NCBI GenBank assembly: GCA_015075725.1
Contig: JABTTV010000001.1
Location: forward strand, 4,083,223-4,147,222
DNA: 64,000 bases
Direction: 5' to 3'
DNA from: Anaerolineales bacterium
Lineage (GTDB): Bacteria > Chloroflexota > Anaerolineae > Anaerolineales > Villigracilaceae
Positions 1 to 9,992 of this stretch are shown in pieces; position 1 is the stretch's first letter; the number at the start of each line of letters is the position of its first letter. Position numbers and translations under genes: made by a program. A model generated the notes under the pieces. That model saw nothing but the letters and a program-made list of their open reading frames with translations, made no database searches and had not been told where the DNA came from.

Positions 1-2
1 GC

Positions 3-602
3 GTCACCGAAGAAAAGCCGGTCGAAATCAAAGAATCGAAATTGGAAGTTAGAGATTTGAGATCGCAACCTGCAACCTTAAACCTGCAACCATCCACTCT
101 CATCTGGGCAGAGGGTCCCGACAGATCCGCTGGGGTGAACAGACTTGAACTGACACAGGCGGAAGAACTGACCATTTACACCACACCGCCCTCCCCTGCC
201 GAATTGCGCAAAGCGCTGGATGTCGTCAAGCCAAAAATCGTTTATGTGTTTGCCAAACCTCCCGCCGAGCAAAAGCCCGATGAATTCCTGACCTACCTCG
301 CAGGCTTGTGTAAATTCGTCCTCAATCAACGCCGGGGGAAGACCACAGTTTCCGAACTTGCCGCCGCCTCGGCTGCACGGGAAAGCGCCCTACAACTCGG
401 CCTGGAGTGGCTCGCTGCAGGCGGTCAGCTGACAGTGAGCATCGAGGATGATAACGTGCTATTATCGAAGGAGACGCAGGAGAAGAACCCGTACCTGCAA
501 GCGGAGTTGTTTATCGCACTGCGCGGTGTGTTGAATGAAACATCCGCTTACCGGAAGTATTTTGCGACGGTGCCGGACCTCAAAGGTATATTCAAGTTGT
601 AA
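3..602 (+). CDS. recJ: Probable RecJ single-strand exonuclease, C-terminal part (5' truncated by window)
   Basis: The frame is open from base 3 and the gene starts upstream of the window; 199 residues are visible. Internal TTG/ATG codons are not taken as starts. The visible part has the pattern of a RecJ C-terminal accessory region: a hydrophobic strand (LTIYTTPP), an alpha/beta segment (KPKIVYVFA) and a helix-turn-helix-like tail (TVSELAAASA...LGLEWLAAGGQL). The catalytic DHH region is not in the window. RecJ degrades single-stranded DNA 5' to 3' in recombination and repair. Residues encoded around 47-109 form a low-complexity stretch containing two CCTGCAACC units. Family assignment is by memory of the C-terminal pattern and is tentative. 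Confidence 0.5.
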   Translation, partial: VTEEKPVEIKESKLEVRDLRSQPATLNLQPSTLIWAEGPDRSAGVNRLELTQAEELTIYTTPPSPAELRKALDVVKPKIVYVFAKPPAEQKPDEFLTYLAGLCKFVLNQRRGKTTVSELAAASAARESALQLGLEWLAAGGQLTVSIEDDNVLLSKETQEKNPYLQAELFIALRGVLNETSAYRKYFATVPDLKGIFKL

Positions 603-658
603 CTCTTTCGCCGGGGTTTTCACTGAACCCGTCGAAGTGGCGGCGAAGGGAGCTGCCC

Positions 659-1588
659 ATGAACGATAAAAACATCTCCTGGCTCCTCGAAGGCGACCCG
701 TCGATTCGCTGGCAGGGTCAACGCGACCTATTGAACTTTCCGCCTGCAAAATTCGAAGCGGAGCGGGGGAAAATCGCCAAGGAAGGCTGGGGCAAACGCC
801 TACTCGATAAACAGGATCCTGACGGCCGCTGGGGCGGCGGGATGTACGGTCCCAAATTCATTTCCACCACCTACACCATGCTGACCCTGCGCCTGCTCGG
901 TCTGCCGCCGAATAACCCGCAGGCAAAACGTGCCTGCAAATTATTTCTCGACGAAGGCTTTTACACGGATGGAGGCATTAACCTCTTTTCGCGCGCAGTC
1001 TGGAAACACAGCGAGACTTGCATTACGGGAATGATCCTTTCCCTGCTGGCGTATTTTCACCACAACGATGAGCGTCTCCACGCAATCGCCGCGTATCTCA
1101 TCGGTCAACAAATGAAGGACGGTGGCTGGAACTGCGAATCCTATAAAGGCGCGACCCATTCCTCTTTTCACACGACGCTTTCCGTGTTGGAAGGATTATA
1201 CGAATACGAATGCTTCTTCCCGGAAAAGAAAAAGCACATCCGTCCGGTCCGCGCGCGTGGACATGAATTTTTATTGAGGCATCATCTGTATAAATCGCAC
1301 CGCACCGGGAAAGTTTTCGACCCAAAGATGACGACCATGCCCTTCCCTCCACGCTGGCGGTACGACTTCCTGCGCGCGCTGGATTACTTCCAAGCCTGTG
1401 ATGCAAAGAAGGACGAAAGGATGAAAGACGCCATCGAGTTATTGAAGCGCAAGCAAAAACCTGATGGACGCTGGGTGATGAACACCGGAATGACGGGAAG
1501 AAAATATTTCGACCTGGAAAAAGCGGGTCAACCAAGTCGATGGAATACACTCAGGGCGATGAGGGTGTTGAAGTGGTGGAAAAAATAG
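659..1588 (+). CDS. Terpenoid-cyclase-fold protein (prenyltransferase/squalene-oxidase-like repeats)
   Basis: 309 residues with repeated QxxDGxWxx-type elements: KQDPDGRWGGG near residue 52, QQMKDGGWNCES near 150 and KQKPDGRWVMN near 265. Such elements mark alpha/alpha-toroid proteins related to squalene-hopene cyclases and prenyltransferase beta subunits. It is about half the length of a true hopene cyclase and no DXDD protonation motif is visible, so cyclase activity is not supported. The start follows an AAGGGAG ribosome-binding site 6 nt upstream. It sits 56 nt after the recJ-like gene and converges with the cysteine-cluster gene that ends at 1590. Function unknown; fold call fairly sure. 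Confidence 0.65.
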   Translation: MNDKNISWLLEGDPSIRWQGQRDLLNFPPAKFEAERGKIAKEGWGKRLLDKQDPDGRWGGGMYGPKFISTTYTMLTLRLLGLPPNNPQAKRACKLFLDEGFYTDGGINLFSRAVWKHSETCITGMILSLLAYFHHNDERLHAIAAYLIGQQMKDGGWNCESYKGATHSSFHTTLSVLEGLYEYECFFPEKKKHIRPVRARGHEFLLRHHLYKSHRTGKVFDPKMTTMPFPPRWRYDFLRALDYFQACDAKKDERMKDAIELLKRKQKPDGRWVMNTGMTGRKYFDLEKAGQPSRWNTLRAMRVLKWWKK

Positions 1589-1589
1589 A

Positions 1590-2105
1590 CTACCTCTCGT
1601 AATCGATAAAATCATCCACACCTAATACGTCTTCATACCGGGTCAATAATTTGGCTGTTTTTTGCACAAATTCCCCATTAAGATCTTTCTTCTTACTTTC
1701 CAATTCTTCTTTATGAGCGATCAACCGTTCCCGGAAGCTTTTCATGGATGAATCAGGTAACAGCGGCTCAATCTCGCGGATCAATGCAAGCGTTTCTTCG
1801 ATGATCACCAAACCCTTCTGCAATGAAATATCGCCCTCTTCCAATTGACGGAAGACTTTGCATTTGTACTTCACGCAACTCTTGGGATAAACCGGCAGAC
1901 CGTAAATCCTGCACGTCCCATCCCACATCGGGCAGGGTTGAAGGTATCCGCGCTGGCGCGGGTCGTCGCGGATGACTTTGATCCCCAATTTTTCGATCCC
2001 GTCGAGTTCGGGAGCATTGAGTCTCACCCACGAAAAGAGATGACCGGAACAGCACAGTCCGCAGGCTTTGCATAAGGCTTGCGATTGAGAATTAGCCGAT
2101 TCCAT
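1590..2105 (-). CDS. YkgJ-family cysteine cluster protein (putative metal-binding)
   Basis: 171 residues from the ATG at 2105. The open frame continues upstream, but only antisense to the next gene, so the longer version was not used. The N-terminal half carries the cluster CKACGLCC (about residues 10-17) followed by CPMWDGTC, CVKYKC and a YP-S-C element. This spacing is typical of the YkgJ/UPF0153 zinc- or iron-chelating family. The C-terminal 70 residues are charged and helical. No enzymatic role is known for this family. It follows the aldehyde dehydrogenase on the same strand across 46 nt, but a perfect 34-bp palindrome lies between them. Confidence 0.75.
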   Translation of the reverse strand: MESANSQSQALCKACGLCCSGHLFSWVRLNAPELDGIEKLGIKVIRDDPRQRGYLQPCPMWDGTCRIYGLPVYPKSCVKYKCKVFRQLEEGDISLQKGLVIIEETLALIREIEPLLPDSSMKSFRERLIAHKEELESKKKDLNGEFVQKTAKLLTRYEDVLGVDDFIDYER

Positions 2106-2112
2106 TTTAGAT

Positions 2113-2146
2113 CGCGTAGGGACACGATATATCGTGTCCCTACGCG
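2113..2146. repeat. Perfect 34-bp palindrome (interspersed hairpin repeat)
   Basis: Bases 2113-2128 are exactly complementary to 2131-2146, and the two centre bases (AT) also pair, giving a 34-bp perfect inverted repeat around GTAGGGACACGAT. No T-run follows on either strand, so it is not a classical intrinsic terminator. Palindromes of the type GTAGGGACACG...CGTGTCCCTAC recur between genes in several bacterial phyla, and this looks like one copy. It separates the ALDH stop from the next start. Confidence 0.8.
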
Positions 2147-2151
2147 AGGAT

Positions 2152-3675
<1,524 letters not shown>

Positions 3676-3727
3676 GGCGGTTCTCCAATTAAGGTTTGAT
3701 CGGATTTTAGCACGAGCAGGGGCAATT

Positions 3728-4756
3728 TTATTCCGGTTCGCGAATCAACCAGACAGCCATTCCGGCTCCAACAAAAGCCGCGATAATGATCACAACCACA
3801 AGGACTTTGGATGAGCCGAAACTGGCAGACGACGAATTCTCCTCTTCGATATCCGTGGGCGGAAGCGCTGTCAACGTCGGTGCGGGGGTGGCGGAAGATT
3901 CGGTCGCAGGCGCAGGTGTGAACGTGGATTGAGCCGTCACTGTGGAAGGGAGAGCCGCCGCCTGGGTCGCCCCAGTCATGACAAGCAATTCCTGTCCCTG
4001 ATACACGGTCGAATCCGCACCCATGTTATTCAACGCCTGGATGCTTTTGATCGTCGTGCCGTATGCGATGGCGATGCTCCAAAGCGATTGGCCGTATTGC
4101 ACTTTATGAATCACAGTTCCATCCGGGCGCGGCGTGCTGACAGTGACCGGCACCATGAATTGACTCGCGCCAGCCGATTCATTCGCCCCCGAGGGCGCAC
4201 TCGTCATAATGGTGGAGGCGCTTTCCTGCTGCTGACCGCTGGACGTCACTGCCGCTGTATCGACCGCGTAATAATACGAGTCGCCGGATTGGGAAATTCC
4301 CGCGCCGATATGCGTGAAATTCCCCGAGAGCATCGTATTCATATGTTGGGCATCCTGCCAGCCATCCGGAACCCCGTTCCAGACAAGCGGTCCATAAGAA
4401 CTGAGGATGTTCTCGGAACGAAAACCGCCCAATGAGAGATCGCCCGCGAGGGGAAATCCTAGTGAGAGCAATTGCTGGGTATAGGTCATGCCGCCGGGGC
4501 GCGCATGCGTGATGTTTCCGGTCGCTGCCATATAATCCGCCTGGGATTGGGCGGTCTGCATCAGGATGGGATGGATCGGGAGGGGAGCCAGCCCGTAGGT
4601 GAGTCTTAAGTTATTCACCGCGTCTATCAACTGGGAAGGTGAGGTGATGTTCGTTGGCGGCCGCGCAGAAACCGAATCTCTCGGAGCAAGACCCGTCACG
4701 AGGAGCAAAGTCACAAATATGATAAACGGGAAATACTTCATTTTGCCGGTTTTCAT
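3728..4756 (-). CDS. Secreted/anchored CAP (SCP/PR1) domain protein with LysM and C-terminal membrane helix
   Basis: 342 residues. Residues 7-30 form a signal-like hydrophobic segment. A CAP domain follows (about 38-165), with LIDAVNNLRLTYGLAPL, ITHARPGG and FTHIGAGI marking the family. A LysM peptidoglycan-binding module (VQYGQSLWSIAIAYG...LNNM) occupies about residues 218-262. A Ser/Thr/Pro-rich linker then leads to a hydrophobic helix (about 318-337), suggesting attachment to the membrane with the domains outside. The start overlaps the stop of the upstream aminotransferase (ATGA), so the two are translationally coupled. The role in the cell envelope is not known. Confidence 0.75.
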   Translation of the reverse strand: MKTGKMKYFPFIIFVTLLLVTGLAPRDSVSARPPTNITSPSQLIDAVNNLRLTYGLAPLPIHPILMQTAQSQADYMAATGNITHARPGGMTYTQQLLSLGFPLAGDLSLGGFRSENILSSYGPLVWNGVPDGWQDAQHMNTMLSGNFTHIGAGISQSGDSYYYAVDTAAVTSSGQQQESASTIMTSAPSGANESAGASQFMVPVTVSTPRPDGTVIHKVQYGQSLWSIAIAYGTTIKSIQALNNMGADSTVYQGQELLVMTGATQAAALPSTVTAQSTFTPAPATESSATPAPTLTALPPTDIEEENSSSASFGSSKVLVVVIIIAAFVGAGMAVWLIREPE

Positions 4757-5895
4757 TTCAATAACTTCTTCAGGGCGAGCAGCAGCCGGTCCATGTCGCG
4801 GCGTGAATTATATCCCTGCACAGAGAGGCGGATTAATTTATTCTTATTCCATGCGAAGACGGGAATCTCGACGCGGTACTCGCCGTATAAACGCGCTTTA
4901 AGCGCGGCGAGGTCGGTATCCGCCGGGAGCGAGGCGACGCTCATTTGGGCAAACCAGGTTTCGGGGTCAGAGTGAAGCGGCGGGACTCCGGTCAGATCGT
5001 GGAGTCGCATCCACGTCTCCAGCGCGAGTTTATGACACGCGCTTCGCACCTCCGCCCAATCATGATCCCGTTGAAATTCAATCGCCTTCGGGACGGCGAG
5101 GAATGAAGCCACATCGCGCGTCCCCCACCACTCGTGATGATCGATGAAAGTGGAATCGCCGGGCGTTTCGGATTCGTATCCCCAGGAGACCACCAAGGGC
5201 TTGAGCAAATGCTGGACTTCGGGGCGCGCGTACAAAAACCCCGCACCTTTAGGAGCGCACAACCATTTGTGGAGATTGCCGCCGTAGAAATCAGCGCCGA
5301 GCGAGTCGAGATCCAATGGAATCTGCCCGGGCGCATGAGCGCCATCGATGACGGTGATGATGTCCTGCGATTTTGCGCGTTCGACAACCTTTTCGATGGG
5401 GAAGATCGTGGCGGTCGGCGAGGCGATATGACTCAGGAAAACGATTCGAGTCTTCGAAGTCACGCCGCTCCAGAAGGATTCGAGAAACGATTCATGGGAT
5501 GAAATATCGACGGGATGATTGATATAGGTAAAACCGCGTTCCCTGGAAAGAAACCGCCAGGTGCGGTCGATCGCGCCGTATTCATGATCGGTGGATAGGA
5601 CTTCATCCTCCGCGCCCAATTCCAGCGAACGCGCCGCGATGTTCAGGGCGACGGTCACATTTTGGGCGTAGACCAGATTCCCCGCGCTTGTGCCGAGATA
5701 ATTTGCGAGCGATTCGCGCGCAGAGCGCATCAGGCTGTTATAGCGGACGCCCAAAAAATCCACGGGCTGCCATTCCAATTCCCTTTGCCAGCGCTGATAC
5801 TCCTTAAAAACGGGTTTCGGCGTCGCCCCGAACGAGCCGTGGTTAAGAAAGGTCACCGAGGGGTCGAGCATGAAGTGTTTTTTCAGGTTGAGCAT
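4753..5895 (-). CDS. Class V aminotransferase, isopenicillin-N epimerase-like (PLP enzyme)
   Basis: 380 residues from the ATG at 5895. The frame could start 39 bases further upstream, but a TATAAT hexamer at 5908-5903 lies 7 nt before the chosen ATG, so the longer start would precede the promoter. FLNHGSFGATP opens the fold. The probable PLP-binding lysine is in GGNLHKWLCAPKG (about residue 221), and the cofactor aspartate is in VIDGAHAPG. These match class V (CsdA/CefD-like) enzymes that epimerise, deaminate or desulfurate small amino acids. The substrate cannot be told. The stop overlaps the CAP gene start. Confidence 0.75.
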   Translation of the reverse strand: MLNLKKHFMLDPSVTFLNHGSFGATPKPVFKEYQRWQRELEWQPVDFLGVRYNSLMRSARESLANYLGTSAGNLVYAQNVTVALNIAARSLELGAEDEVLSTDHEYGAIDRTWRFLSRERGFTYINHPVDISSHESFLESFWSGVTSKTRIVFLSHIASPTATIFPIEKVVERAKSQDIITVIDGAHAPGQIPLDLDSLGADFYGGNLHKWLCAPKGAGFLYARPEVQHLLKPLVVSWGYESETPGDSTFIDHHEWWGTRDVASFLAVPKAIEFQRDHDWAEVRSACHKLALETWMRLHDLTGVPPLHSDPETWFAQMSVASLPADTDLAALKARLYGEYRVEIPVFAWNKNKLIRLSVQGYNSRRDMDRLLLALKKLLK

Positions 5896-5902
5896 GAATC
5901 GG

Positions 5903-5908
5903 ATTATA
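5903..5908 (-). promoter_or_regulatory. -10 hexamer TATAAT, leaderless configuration
   Basis: TATAAT ends 7 nt before the ATG at 5895, so transcription would begin at or next to the start codon. No Shine-Dalgarno sequence fits between. No clear -35 box was recognised. Confidence 0.5.
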
Positions 5909-6002
5909 TAGGAAGAATCTCCCACTCCCGTCATGTAATGAAACAGCGCAACGCCGCGACAGAGATTTGTATTTATCGTCGATATTTTCCAAGGAGGAAG
6001 AA

Positions 6003-7226
6003 ATGACAGACCCGAAGATCACTTTGTACGGCGCCTATTGGTGCCCTGACTGCCGCCGCTCGAAGAAATTCCTGGGCGAGCAATTCATCCCTTTCAAATG
6101 GGTGGACATCGAGCAGGACAAGGAAGCCGAGCAATTCGTTTTACAAAAGAACAACGGCAAGCGCATCATCCCGACCATTGTGTTCGAAGACGGCTCGTTC
6201 CTCGTCGAGCCGACCAACGCGGAACTTGCGCAAAAACTCGGCTTGAAGACCGAAGCGAAGAAAACCTATTACGATCTGATCATCATCGGGGGCGGGCCCG
6301 CCGGACTCACCTCCGCCATTTACGGCTCACGCGAAGGCGCGGACGTCCTGCTCATCGAACGCTCCGGTTTGGGCGGGCAGGCTGGAATCACCGTCGGGCT
6401 GGATAACTTCCCCGGGTTCCCCGAAGGCATCAGCGGGCAGGAATTTTCCGAGCGGGTGACACAGCAAGCCAAACGATTCGGCGTGGAAGTCCTGCAAGCC
6501 GTGGATGTGGAACGATTGGAAGAAGAGAACGGCTATCACGAAGTGTACACATCGGACGGCAGGCATTATCACTCGAAAGCGATCCTCATCGCCACGGGCG
6601 CATCGTACCGCCGGCTGGAAGTCCCCGGCGAGGACGATTACATCGGCGCGGGGATTCATTTCTGCGCCACGTGCGACGGTCCGTTTTACAAAGGCGCAAA
6701 GGAGATCGCCGTCATCGGCGGAGGGAATGCGGCGGTGGAGGAAGGCCTGCATCTGACCACTTTCGCCGACAAAGTGACCCTGCTTGCGCGCGGCGACAAA
6801 CTCACCGCCAGCCAGATCGCAATCGATAAAGTGACCGAACCCGGTTCGAAGGTCCAGGTGAAATACAATACGGTTGTGGAATCCTTCGATGGACAGGAAT
6901 CAAAACTGAAATCCATCAAGACGCGAAACACAGTAACCAACGAGACCGAAGAGTTACACCCGGCCGCGGCGTTCGTCTTCATCGGGCAGCAGCCGAACAC
7001 AGAATTCGCAAAAGGATATCTGGAATTGGACCCGGGCGGCTTCATCCTGACCGGTCACGACCTGCGGCATCTCAAAAAGATGGATGCGCTGCCGTTTGAG
7101 ACCAGCATCCCGGGAATCTTTGCAGCGGGCGATGCGCGGCATGGAAGCGTCAAGCAGGTAGCGTCCGCCGTGGGCGAAGGCGCGGCGGCTTCGATCTCGA
7201 TCCGGGAGTTTTTAAAACGGGGATAA
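6003..7226 (+). CDS. trxB: Glutaredoxin-like / thioredoxin reductase fusion
   Basis: 407 residues. The start is set by AAGGAGGAAGAA directly before ATG 6003; a TTG start 36 bases upstream was rejected. Residues 1-80 form a glutaredoxin-like domain with active site CPDC (about residue 13) and a cis-Pro segment (RIIPTIVFEDG). Residues 90-407 form a thioredoxin-reductase-type flavoprotein: FAD site GGGPAGLTSA, redox pair CATC followed by DGP, NADPH site GGGNAA, and a C-terminal GIFAAGDAR motif. It probably passes electrons from NAD(P)H through FAD to the CATC pair and on to the fused domain, making a self-contained disulfide reductase. Cytoplasmic. Confidence 0.85.
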   Translation: MTDPKITLYGAYWCPDCRRSKKFLGEQFIPFKWVDIEQDKEAEQFVLQKNNGKRIIPTIVFEDGSFLVEPTNAELAQKLGLKTEAKKTYYDLIIIGGGPAGLTSAIYGSREGADVLLIERSGLGGQAGITVGLDNFPGFPEGISGQEFSERVTQQAKRFGVEVLQAVDVERLEEENGYHEVYTSDGRHYHSKAILIATGASYRRLEVPGEDDYIGAGIHFCATCDGPFYKGAKEIAVIGGGNAAVEEGLHLTTFADKVTLLARGDKLTASQIAIDKVTEPGSKVQVKYNTVVESFDGQESKLKSIKTRNTVTNETEELHPAAAFVFIGQQPNTEFAKGYLELDPGGFILTGHDLRHLKKMDALPFETSIPGIFAAGDARHGSVKQVASAVGEGAAASISIREFLKRG

Positions 7227-7279
7227 ATATCATTCCGGGCGACCAACGGGCGCGAAAAATGATGTGCGGCAATCGTGGG

Positions 7280-7285
7280 TATAAT
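7280..7285 (+). promoter_or_regulatory. -10 hexamer TATAAT, leaderless configuration (MFS gene)
   Basis: TATAAT ends 7 nt before ATG 7293. This places the likely transcription start at the start codon and argues against the GTG start at 7275, which would lie upstream of the -10. Confidence 0.5.
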
Positions 7286-7292
7286 CCCTCTT

Positions 7293-8546
7293 ATGCAATT
7301 CAATTTGTTTCGACAATCCGACATTCCCGAAAAATTTCGTCCCAATTTCAAACATCTGTATCTCGACATTGCCTGGTTCGGCGTGGTGAGCGGCACCGCG
7401 ATCAACTTTCTCAACGTGTATGCGGCGCGCCTCGGGGCGAGCGCACTGCAGATCGGCCTGCTCACCGCCACATCCGCCATCGTCAATCTCTTCCTCGCCA
7501 TCCCCGCCGGTCATTGGATCAGCAGACGCCATACCGGCAAGGCGGTCTTTTGGTCGTCCGTGCTCTTTCGCATCGGTTACCTTCTTTGGATTCCGCTGCC
7601 CTGGCTCTTCGACGAACAAGGTCAAATTTGGGCGCTGGTGCTCCTGACCTTATTGATGGCGATTCCGCTCACGCCGCTCGGGGTCGGTTTCAATGCGCTT
7701 TTCGCCGAAGCCGTGCCGGAGCGATTCCGCGCGCGGGTCGCCGGGACGCGCAACGTCACCTTTGCTATCGCCTATATGTTGACGTCGCTCATTGCAGGCT
7801 ACATTCTCAAGAACACAAACTTCCCCGCGGGATATCAGATCGTCTTCGCCATCGGAGCCTTCGGCGCGGCAATGAGCAGCTACCACATCTTTCACGTCAC
7901 ACCGTTGCAGGAGGAAACCCGCGCGCCTCAAACGGACCCGATCCCGGTCAGCGACCCGAGCCCCGCCCCTCCCCGCGGCATCGAAGCGGCGCTCCGGGCA
8001 GACATCTGGAAATCGAATTTCAAGAAAGTCCTGCTGGCTTTATTTTTCTTCCACTTTGCGCATTACCTCTCCGCCCCTTTATATTCCCTCTACTACGTCC
8101 GCAGCCTGAACCTCAACGATGAACACATCGGCATCGGCACCGCACTCTACTACCTGACCGTGTTGATCGCGTCCACCCAGCTTGGGCGGATCGTACACCG
8201 CTTCGGAAACAAGCGCGTCACCGGTTTCGGCGTGGCAAGCATGGCGACCTACCCGATCATGCTGGCGCTCTCGCACAATGTGCTGCAATTCTACGGCCTT
8301 TCCTTCGTGAACGGTTTTCTTTTTGCGCTGGTCAACGGTTCCTACGCCAATTACATGCTCGAGAACATCCCCGCCCACGACCGTCCCGCGCACCTGGCAT
8401 GGTACACCATCATGTTCAACCTCGCCGTCCTCTCCAGCACGTTGGTCGGTCCACTCACAGCGGATGTCATCGGGCTTGCCCCGGCGCTCATTGCCTTCGG
8501 CGCAGCGAGGATCGTGGCGGGATTCTACCTGCTCAAATGGGGATGA
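7293..8546 (+). CDS. MFS-family membrane transporter
   Basis: 417 residues from ATG 7293, just downstream of a -10 hexamer; the upstream in-frame GTG was rejected for that reason. About 11-12 hydrophobic helices are visible, in two halves separated by a hydrophilic loop near residues 205-235 (ETRAPQTDPIPV...). The first-half segment LGASALQIGLLTA and the loop SRRHTGK follow the usual MFS pattern. Secondary active transport across the cytoplasmic membrane is expected; the substrate is unknown. Neighbouring genes give no clue. Confidence 0.75.
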   Translation: MQFNLFRQSDIPEKFRPNFKHLYLDIAWFGVVSGTAINFLNVYAARLGASALQIGLLTATSAIVNLFLAIPAGHWISRRHTGKAVFWSSVLFRIGYLLWIPLPWLFDEQGQIWALVLLTLLMAIPLTPLGVGFNALFAEAVPERFRARVAGTRNVTFAIAYMLTSLIAGYILKNTNFPAGYQIVFAIGAFGAAMSSYHIFHVTPLQEETRAPQTDPIPVSDPSPAPPRGIEAALRADIWKSNFKKVLLALFFFHFAHYLSAPLYSLYYVRSLNLNDEHIGIGTALYYLTVLIASTQLGRIVHRFGNKRVTGFGVASMATYPIMLALSHNVLQFYGLSFVNGFLFALVNGSYANYMLENIPAHDRPAHLAWYTIMFNLAVLSSTLVGPLTADVIGLAPALIAFGAARIVAGFYLLKWG

Positions 8547-8549
8547 ATC

Positions 8550-8602
8550 ATCTCGGTATGGCGGCGATGGTCGAGTAGCACGAAACCATATCGAGACCCG
8601 CC
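8550..8602 (-). repeat. Interspersed repeat-like sequence (GTCTCGATA...CTACTCGACCATCG type)
   Basis: Read on the minus strand, the spacer between the MFS gene and smpB contains GTCTCGATAT, then GCTACTCGACCATCG and an inverted CCGAGA end. It resembles a text often repeated between genes in environmental bacterial genomes. Assignment is from recollection only. Confidence 0.35.
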
Positions 8603-8633
8603 GCCATCAACCGCCATCCATAATCATCCATGC

Positions 8634-8639
8634 TACAAT
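8634..8639 (+). promoter_or_regulatory. -10 hexamer TACAAT, leaderless configuration (smpB)
   Basis: TACAAT ends 6 nt before the GTG start of smpB at 8646. No ribosome-binding site precedes the start codon. Confidence 0.5.
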
Positions 8640-8645
8640 CATCCC

Positions 8646-9107
8646 GTGACCGAGAACATCAAGATCGTTGCATCCAACCGCAAAGCCGGTTTTGAATATA
8701 CCCTGCTCGAAAAGTTCGAAGCGGGCATCGCCCTGCAAGGCTCGGAGATCAAATCGATCCGCGCCGGGCAGATCAGCATCCAGGAATCCTACGTGGATGT
8801 TGAAAACGGCAAAGAAGCCTGGCTGCTCGAAGCGCACATCGCGCCGTACGAACAAGCCGGGAAACACTTCAACCATGAGCCGCGCCGCAAACGCAGGCTC
8901 TTATTGCACAAGAAACAGATCCGCGAATTATGGAACAACGTCCGCATCAAAGGCATGACCATCGTCCCGACAAAGGTTTACCTGAAAGAGGGACGCGCCA
9001 AGGTCGAGATCGCGCTTGCCAAAGGCAAGAAAGCCTACGACAAACGCGCGACGATCGCAAAGCGCGACGAAGCAAGAGAGAAAGAACGAGCAATGCGTGT
9101 GAGATAA
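8646..9107 (+). CDS. smpB: SsrA-binding protein SmpB
   Basis: 153 residues, the normal SmpB length. The N-terminal beta-barrel opens with IVASNRKAGFEYTLLEKFEAG, followed by GIALQGSEIKSIRAGQ and the LLEAHIAPYEQ and NHEPRRKRRLLLHK elements of the tmRNA-binding surface. The C-terminus is a basic tail (KAYDKRATIAKRDE...) that enters the ribosomal decoding centre. SmpB delivers tmRNA to stalled ribosomes for trans-translation. It starts with GTG 6 nt after a -10 box. No tmRNA gene was recognised nearby. Confidence 0.97.
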   Translation: MTENIKIVASNRKAGFEYTLLEKFEAGIALQGSEIKSIRAGQISIQESYVDVENGKEAWLLEAHIAPYEQAGKHFNHEPRRKRRLLLHKKQIRELWNNVRIKGMTIVPTKVYLKEGRAKVEIALAKGKKAYDKRATIAKRDEAREKERAMRVR

Positions 9108-9193
9108 AGTCTTAGCGAGGGCAATAGCCCGAAGCGGTCTTCTTATTCGCTAGAGATCGCATCGGGTGGAAGTTCGCCGCCCTCGCAATGACA
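9108..9193. repeat. Repeat-like spacer ending in CCTCGCAATGACA
   Basis: The spacer between smpB and the next gene contains GAGGGC, GAGATCGCATCGG and the terminal CGCCCTCGCAATGACA. The end matches the terminal AATGACA of the element at 32254-32339. It appears to be a decayed copy of the same family of interspersed elements (GTCATTGCGAG...GAGATTGC type). Confidence 0.5.
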
Positions 9194-9194
9194 G

Positions 9195-9989
9195 ATGGAG
9201 ACTACAGTGCCCCCTTCGACCATCGGTGGAATCAATTTACTACCCGACCCTGAAAAGCGCGCGATATACGCCAAATACATTCCGCAGTCCCTGCTGGATA
9301 AATTCAACCTGCCCCCGCTGACCTCGGCGGCGGGATACAACCTGCTGCAATTCCGTTTTGCATCCGGTTCCACAGATGTGGAAATGCGGCTGTATCACAA
9401 AATCGATTTTCCTGACCCGATCCTGTACGCGCATCTGACCGACACGATGAACGGACAGATCCACGTTTTGCTTTATATCCTCAACGACCCGGACTCTCCG
9501 CGCTTCGATGTGGACAAAATGCCGGACGGCACACCGACGAAGTTCGGGATATTGAGGCGAAACGTCGAGGCGGAGTCAAAGGCTTGTGAGGCGGGTCTGG
9601 CGCCGGGTCAGGTGCGACGCGGGCTGAGACTCTTGGGCGAAGCCATCCTTGCTTTCGAGGGGTTCGTCGCTTCGCTCGGTCATGAGATGTACTTCGTCGA
9701 GCCGCTGTATTATCACAACGCGGTCATCTTCGAGCGATACGGTTTTACTTATCAGATGGGGAAACGCCTGATGGAGAGCATCCATGCCGGGTTTCAACCC
9801 GGAGGCGACCTGTTCAATCAACTGGACGGCTCGACACCGTTCCGTAAACTCGAAGCCGCCGAGAGCATCCGCAAACGTTCATGGGCGATCCATGACGGGA
9901 TCCTTGGCGAGCCGTTCACGAATGTGACGATGTATAAACGCGTGGGGAAACCGGCTGGGATCGATACGGCGCAGGGATGCAGGTGGTAA
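9195..9989 (+). CDS. Conserved hypothetical protein
   Basis: 264 residues that I do not recognise. The protein is soluble, with no signal peptide or membrane helix. A recognisable C-terminal segment is YFVEPLYYHNAVIFERYGF (about residues 163-181), which is vaguely like the tail of an acyltransferase fold but is not sufficient for assignment. It begins directly after a repeat element with a weak ribosome-binding context and converges with the cyclase gene ending at 9993. Codon use looks like that of its neighbours, which supports a real gene. Confidence 0.6.
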   Translation: METTVPPSTIGGINLLPDPEKRAIYAKYIPQSLLDKFNLPPLTSAAGYNLLQFRFASGSTDVEMRLYHKIDFPDPILYAHLTDTMNGQIHVLLYILNDPDSPRFDVDKMPDGTPTKFGILRRNVEAESKACEAGLAPGQVRRGLRLLGEAILAFEGFVASLGHEMYFVEPLYYHNAVIFERYGFTYQMGKRLMESIHAGFQPGGDLFNQLDGSTPFRKLEAAESIRKRSWAIHDGILGEPFTNVTMYKRVGKPAGIDTAQGCRW

Positions 9990-9992
9990 GGG

